NCBI RefSeq assembly: GCF_004362215.1
Contig: NZ_SNWR01000001.1
Location: forward strand, 496,001 to 560,000
Direction: 5' to 3'
Length of the DNA: 64,000 nt
Source of the DNA: Paractinoplanes brasiliensis
GTDB lineage: Bacteria > Actinomycetota > Actinomycetes > Mycobacteriales > Micromonosporaceae
Position numbers and translations under genes: made by a program
Shown: piece after piece, positions 60,289 to 64,000 of the stretch
Layout of the letters: every line of letters begins with the position of its first letter
Numbering within the stretch: position 1 is the stretch's first letter
Notes under the pieces: generated by a model
What the model saw: only the letters and a program-made list of their open reading frames with translations
What the model was told of the DNA's origin: nothing
Database searches by the model: none

Positions 60289-62679
60289 GTGCCCGTATCG
60301 TCGTCCCCCTCGGCGCCCCGACGGAGCCTGGCCGCCATCGTGGCAGCCGCCCTGACCGGTGTCGCCGCGGCAGCTGTCGTGGCCGGCCCCGCCTCAGCCG
60401 CCGCAACCGTCCTCCACGCCGCCCCGTCCGGAACCGGCACAAGCTGCACCGCCGCCGAGCCCTGCTCGCTGAGCGCGGCGCAAACCGCGGTGCGCTCGCT
60501 GAACGGCTCGATGTCCGGCGACGTCGTCGTGCAACTGGCCGACGGGATCTACCGGCAGTCGTCGCCGTTGCGGATCACCGCGGCCGACTCCGGCTCCAAC
60601 GGCTACCGCGTGGTGTGGCAGGCCGCGCCGTCGGCCCGCCCCGTGATCAGCGGCGCCCGGCCGGTCACCGGGTGGTCGCAGGTCGATGCCGGCCGCAACA
60701 TCTGGCGGGCCAATGTCGGCGCCGGCATCGACAGCCGGCAGCTCTACGTCAACGGCGCCGTCGCGACCAGGGCCCGCACCCAGGTCAACCGGGCCGACTT
60801 CACCGCGGACAGCACCGGCCTGAGGTTCACCAACGGCGCGCTGAGCTACCTGAACAACCTGGCCGGCCAGAGCCGGATCCAGGTGGAGAGCGTCGGCTCG
60901 TTCACCGACCGGTACGCGTCGGTGCAGCGCATCAGCGGCAACCAGATCACGATGCAGCAGCCCGGATGGAGCAACAACAACTTCGGCTACGACACGTTCA
61001 CCCAGCCGCACCGGGCCGGGCCGCTCTATCTGAGCAACGCCTACGAGTTCCTGGACAGCCCGGGCGAGTGGTACCTCGATCCCGGAACCGGTGCGCTGTC
61101 CTACATCCCGCTCGCCGGGCAGAACATGGCGAGCGTCAGCGTGGAACTGCCGGCGCTGCAGTCCCTGGTCCAGGTCGGCGGCACGTACGACGAGCCCGCG
61201 CACCACCTGACGTTCAGCGGCATCACCTTCACCGGCACCAGCTGGCTCGGCCCGAACAGCAACCAGGGCTACGCGGACCAGCAGACCGGCGCCTACATCT
61301 ACGGCAACTGGAGCTGGCCGAGCTTCGCCTCCTGCCACAACGGGTGCCCCCAGTTCGAAGCGACCCGCCCGAACTGGCTCCAGTCCCCCGCCGCCGTGCA
61401 GGTCTCGGCGGCCAACAACGTCACCTTCACCGACTCGCAGTTCGTCAACCTCGGGCAGACCGCGATCGGCATCGGCAACGACGTCAGCGCTCACGGCAGC
61501 GGGGTCGGGCTGGGCACGAGCAACATCACCGTCACCCGGTCGGAGGTGGCCCGCAACGTCGCCGGCGGCATCGTGGTCGGCGGTGTCCGGGCCGACGCGC
61601 ACCACCCGAGCGACGCCCGCATGCGGAACCGGGACATCACGATCAGCAACAATCGCCTGCACGACCTCGGGACGGATCATCGCGGCATCGTGTCGGTGCT
61701 CGCCACCTATGTCACCAACGCCGTCATCTCGCACAACGAGGCCTACAACCTGCCCTACACCGGCATGTCCATCGGGTACGGCTGGGGTTCGAACGACGCC
61801 GGTGGCAGCAACCACTACGCCGATCGGGGGCTGTACAACTACCAGCCGCGCTACACCACGGCGACCACCGCATCCGGCAACCAGCTCGTCGGCAACTACG
61901 TGCACGACGTCATGCAGCAGATGAACGACGGCGGGTGCATCTACACGCTGTCGGCCAACCCGGGCGCGGTGATCAGCGACAACTACTGCCTGCGGACCAA
62001 CGGCTACTTCGGGATCTACTTCGACGAGGGCTCGCGCTATTACACCGCCCGCAACAACGTCTTCTCGTCCACCGGCACCTGGGCCACCGCCAACTACTGG
62101 TACGCCGAGAACATGGGCAACTTCACCGTGACGAACAACTGGTCGACCAACAACAGCACCAACGTCACCAACGGCGACCGGGGCAACGTGGTGTCCGGGA
62201 ACGTGACCGTGACGAACGGCAACTGGCCCACCGGCGCACAGGCCGTGATGTCGGCTGCCGGGCCGCAGACCGGCGGAACCGAGCAGACGGTGCAGATCGT
62301 CGGCGCCCAGTCCGGACGGTGCCTCGATGCCACCGGCACCACCAACGGCACCCAGGCGCAACTCTCCGACTGCGGATCCGGCACCGGTCAGCGCTGGACG
62401 TCCACCGCCGGCAAACAGCTGAGGGTGCACGGCAACAAGTGCCTCGACGCGTCGGGCCAGGGCACGGCGAACGGCACCGCGGTCATCATCTGGGACTGCA
62501 GCGGACAGGCCAACCAGCAGTGGAACGTCAACGCCAACGGCACCATCACCGGCGTCCAGTCGGGGCTGTGCCTCGACGCCCCCGGCAACGCGACCGCGGC
62601 CGGCACCAAGCTCAACCTCTGGGCCTGCCACGGCGGCGCCAACCAGCAGTGGAGCTCCCGAACCGGACTCGGGTCATGA
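60289..62679 (+). CDS. Secreted right-handed beta-helix protein with CBM13
   Basis: 796 residues from a GTG with AAGGAG upstream. Signal peptide to about residue 37 (GPASAAATV). The long central part (about 45-650) is a right-handed parallel beta-helix of the polysaccharide-lyase/glycoside-hydrolase kind, with Asn-rich turns (ITISNNRLHDLG, VISHNEAYNLPYTGMSIGYG, GAVISDNYCLRTNGYFGIYF) and an N-terminal TVLHAAPSGTGTSC typical of secreted beta-helix enzymes. The last 130 residues form a ricin-type CBM13 (CLDA, NQQW repeats). It should act on plant or microbial polysaccharide outside the cell; the bond cleaved is not determined and no lyase family signature was identified. Confidence 0.92.
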   Translation: MPVSSSPSAPRRSLAAIVAAALTGVAAAAVVAGPASAAATVLHAAPSGTGTSCTAAEPCSLSAAQTAVRSLNGSMSGDVVVQLADGIYRQSSPLRITAADSGSNGYRVVWQAAPSARPVISGARPVTGWSQVDAGRNIWRANVGAGIDSRQLYVNGAVATRARTQVNRADFTADSTGLRFTNGALSYLNNLAGQSRIQVESVGSFTDRYASVQRISGNQITMQQPGWSNNNFGYDTFTQPHRAGPLYLSNAYEFLDSPGEWYLDPGTGALSYIPLAGQNMASVSVELPALQSLVQVGGTYDEPAHHLTFSGITFTGTSWLGPNSNQGYADQQTGAYIYGNWSWPSFASCHNGCPQFEATRPNWLQSPAAVQVSAANNVTFTDSQFVNLGQTAIGIGNDVSAHGSGVGLGTSNITVTRSEVARNVAGGIVVGGVRADAHHPSDARMRNRDITISNNRLHDLGTDHRGIVSVLATYVTNAVISHNEAYNLPYTGMSIGYGWGSNDAGGSNHYADRGLYNYQPRYTTATTASGNQLVGNYVHDVMQQMNDGGCIYTLSANPGAVISDNYCLRTNGYFGIYFDEGSRYYTARNNVFSSTGTWATANYWYAENMGNFTVTNNWSTNNSTNVTNGDRGNVVSGNVTVTNGNWPTGAQAVMSAAGPQTGGTEQTVQIVGAQSGRCLDATGTTNGTQAQLSDCGSGTGQRWTSTAGKQLRVHGNKCLDASGQGTANGTAVIIWDCSGQANQQWNVNANGTITGVQSGLCLDAPGNATAAGTKLNLWACHGGANQQWSSRTGLGS

Positions 62680-62774
62680 CCGGTGGCCCGGACGCTGAGC
62701 GCTCTCGGGCGGGGCGCAGCTCGAGGGCCGAACCACCCGTTCCCCCACCGAAACCGCAGGAAGTGGAGAAGAAG

Positions 62775-64000
62775 GTGCCTGGTTCCCGACATTCGTACCG
62801 CCGCGGCGGGCTGCTCGCTGCGGCCGCCCTCCTGATCGCCGGGCTGGGGGTGACCGTGACGCAGCGGGCTTCGGCAGCCACGCAGCCCGCAACCCTCGCG
62901 GCGTCCGCCGGGTGCGGCAAGAGCCCGACCCTGACCAGCGGCACACGCACCGTTCAGAGCGGCGGGAAGAACCGCAGCTTCATCCTGCGGGTCCCGGACG
63001 GCTACGACAGCAACCGGCAGTATCGGCTGATCTTCGGTTTCCACTGGAACGGCGGCACGGCCAACGATGTCGACTCCGGCGGGACCAGCGGATACCCCTG
63101 GTCGTACTACGGCCTGCGGTCCCTGGCCAACAACAGCGCGATCTTCGTCGCGCCGCAGGGTCTCAACAACGGATGGGCCAATTCCGGCGGTGAGGACCTG
63201 GCCTTCGTCGACACCATGGTGAACCTCGTCCAGGGCGGCCTCTGCGTCGACACGGCCCAGGTGTTCTCGCTCGGCTTCAGCTACGGCGGGGGTATGAGTT
63301 ACGCGATCGCCTGCGCGCGGGCGAACGTCTTCCGCGCGGTCGCGGTGTATTCCGGCGGCCAGCTCAGCGGCTGCAGCGGGGGCACCCAGCCGATCGCGTA
63401 CATGGGACTGCACGGCCTGCGGGACCCGGTGCTGAACATCTCGGCGGGGCGGTCGCTGCGGGACCGGTTCGTCAGGAACAACGGCTGCACCGCCCAGAAC
63501 CCGCGGGAACCGGCGCAGGGCAGCCTCACCCACATCGTCACCTACTACTCGGGCTGCCGGGCCGGCTATCCGGTGGTGTGGGCCGCGTTCGACGCGGGTC
63601 ACACCCCCGGGCCCTGGGACGGATCCGCCGGCGACTACAACCCTGGTGAGGGGTCCTGGACCCGGCCGCTCGTGTGGGACTTCTTCAACCAGTTCTCCTC
63701 CCCCTCGTCGCCCGGTCCCTCGTCACCCGGTCCCTCGTCACCCGGTCCGCCGACCGGCGCCTGCCGGGTCACGTCCACGGTCAACGCCTGGAACAGCGGC
63801 CTGACCGAGGACCTCACCATCACCAACACCGGCGCCACCGCGATCAACGGCTGGTCGCTGGCGTTCACCCTGCCCGGCGGGCAGAGCATCACCTCCGGCT
63901 GGAATGCCACCTACTCCCCCGCGTCCGGGCAGGTGACAGCCAGGAACGTCGGCCACAACGCCACGATCGCCCCGAACGCGTCGATCAATATCGGTTTCCA
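62775..64000 (+). CDS. Secreted CE1/PHB-depolymerase-like esterase with CBM2 (C-terminus off right edge)
   Basis: 408 codons visible from a GTG at 62775 with GGAG upstream (a GTG at 62763 is in frame). Signal peptide to about ASAATQ. Esterase domain about 45-300: GFHWNGGTANDVDSGG, nucleophile in GFSYGGGMSYA, GLHGLRDPVLN and the histidine in FDAGHTPGPWDG. A Pro/Ser linker follows and then CBM2 (CRVTSTVNAWNSGLTEDL, NGWSLAFTLPGGQ), incomplete at the edge. Such proteins include feruloyl and acetylxylan esterases bound to cellulose; the ester is not fixed by sequence. It is 95 bp after the beta-helix gene with no clear promoter between, so co-transcription is likely. Confidence 0.9.
   Translation, partial: MPGSRHSYRRGGLLAAAALLIAGLGVTVTQRASAATQPATLAASAGCGKSPTLTSGTRTVQSGGKNRSFILRVPDGYDSNRQYRLIFGFHWNGGTANDVDSGGTSGYPWSYYGLRSLANNSAIFVAPQGLNNGWANSGGEDLAFVDTMVNLVQGGLCVDTAQVFSLGFSYGGGMSYAIACARANVFRAVAVYSGGQLSGCSGGTQPIAYMGLHGLRDPVLNISAGRSLRDRFVRNNGCTAQNPREPAQGSLTHIVTYYSGCRAGYPVVWAAFDAGHTPGPWDGSAGDYNPGEGSWTRPLVWDFFNQFSSPSSPGPSSPGPSSPGPPTGACRVTSTVNAWNSGLTEDLTITNTGATAINGWSLAFTLPGGQSITSGWNATYSPASGQVTARNVGHNATIAPNASINIGF
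63704..63752 (+). repeat. Tandem 15-bp repeat coding the esterase linker
   Basis: About three copies of a CCCTCGTCACCCGGT-like unit encode PSSPG repeats between the esterase and CBM2 domains. This is the usual flexible linker; such DNA repeats change length easily by slippage. Confidence 0.7.

Noticed and set aside
63704..63752. Short tandem repeat considered as CRISPR-like
   Set aside because: Units are 15 bp, in frame, and encode a Pro/Ser linker between two protein domains; there are no spacers.
1..64000. tRNA, rRNA, transposase, integrase, CRISPR array or prophage genes
   Set aside because: None was recognised anywhere in the window on either strand; short RNAs may still be missed by reading alone.

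Overview
The window is high-GC actinobacterial DNA. It has G/C-ending codons, many GTG starts, stop/start overlaps of the ATGA/GTGA type, a complete conservon (cvnABCD-like), an LmbU/NovE-family regulator, FCD-type GntR regulators and many secreted carbohydrate-binding (CBM13, CBM2) proteins. A filamentous actinomycete, for example of the Micromonosporaceae, fits best. That placement is inference; nothing here fixes the genus.

Region 1 (1-22504) is one end of a non-ribosomal peptide cluster. Two large minus-strand synthetase genes carry at least six complete C-A-T modules: two in 12724-19209, then four plus the start of a seventh C domain in the gene running off the left edge. A divergent LmbU-like regulator (19423-20061) sits beside the synthetase start. 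A three-gene minus operon upstream encodes a free-standing adenylation enzyme, a free carrier protein and a type II thioesterase with Cys instead of Ser in its nucleophile elbow. Because the first synthetase module begins with a C domain, the free A/T pair is the obvious candidate to supply the first acyl unit. Modules 5 and 6 are a near-duplicate pair whose adenylation pockets lack the usual Asp235.

Region 2 (22505-33300) holds a PknB-type membrane kinase, a MerR regulator, a TPR protein, a two-gene operon of secreted multidomain proteins (PQQ-type sugar dehydrogenase with PKD and CBM13; ThuA with DUF1080-like and CBM13 domains), an alpha/beta-hydrolase and a DJ-1/PfpI protein.

Region 3 (33308-42487) is a GntR regulator divergent from a seven-gene operon: CUT1-type ABC importer with two different ATPases (one lacking the switch histidine), an aldehyde dehydrogenase and an iron-type alcohol dehydrogenase. 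It looks like import and two-step oxidation of a polyol or hydroxy compound.

Region 4 (42585-48035) is a PAS-GGDEF diguanylate cyclase and a conservon (histidine-kinase-like ATPase, roadblock, DUF742, Ras-like GTPase) with a translationally coupled GAF protein.

Region 5 (48036-51868) has an acyl-CoA dehydrogenase with two TTA codons and a strong predicted promoter, followed by two FCD-type GntR regulators.

Region 6 (51886-60011) is a sugar catabolic locus: ABC importer (binding protein, two permeases), enolase-superfamily dehydratase, lactonase-like amidohydrolase and aldo/keto reductase on the minus strand, divergent from a zinc alcohol dehydrogenase and a KduD-like SDR. The set resembles non-phosphorylative L-fucose-type oxidation. 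A perfect palindrome lies inside the predicted promoter spacer of the importer operon.

Region 7 (60012-64000) encodes a secreted beta-helix protein with CBM13 and a secreted CE1-like esterase with CBM2 (cut by the right edge). A GTTAAC-centred operator-like motif recurs upstream of the beta-helix gene and of the distant sugar-dehydrogenase operon, suggesting one regulon.
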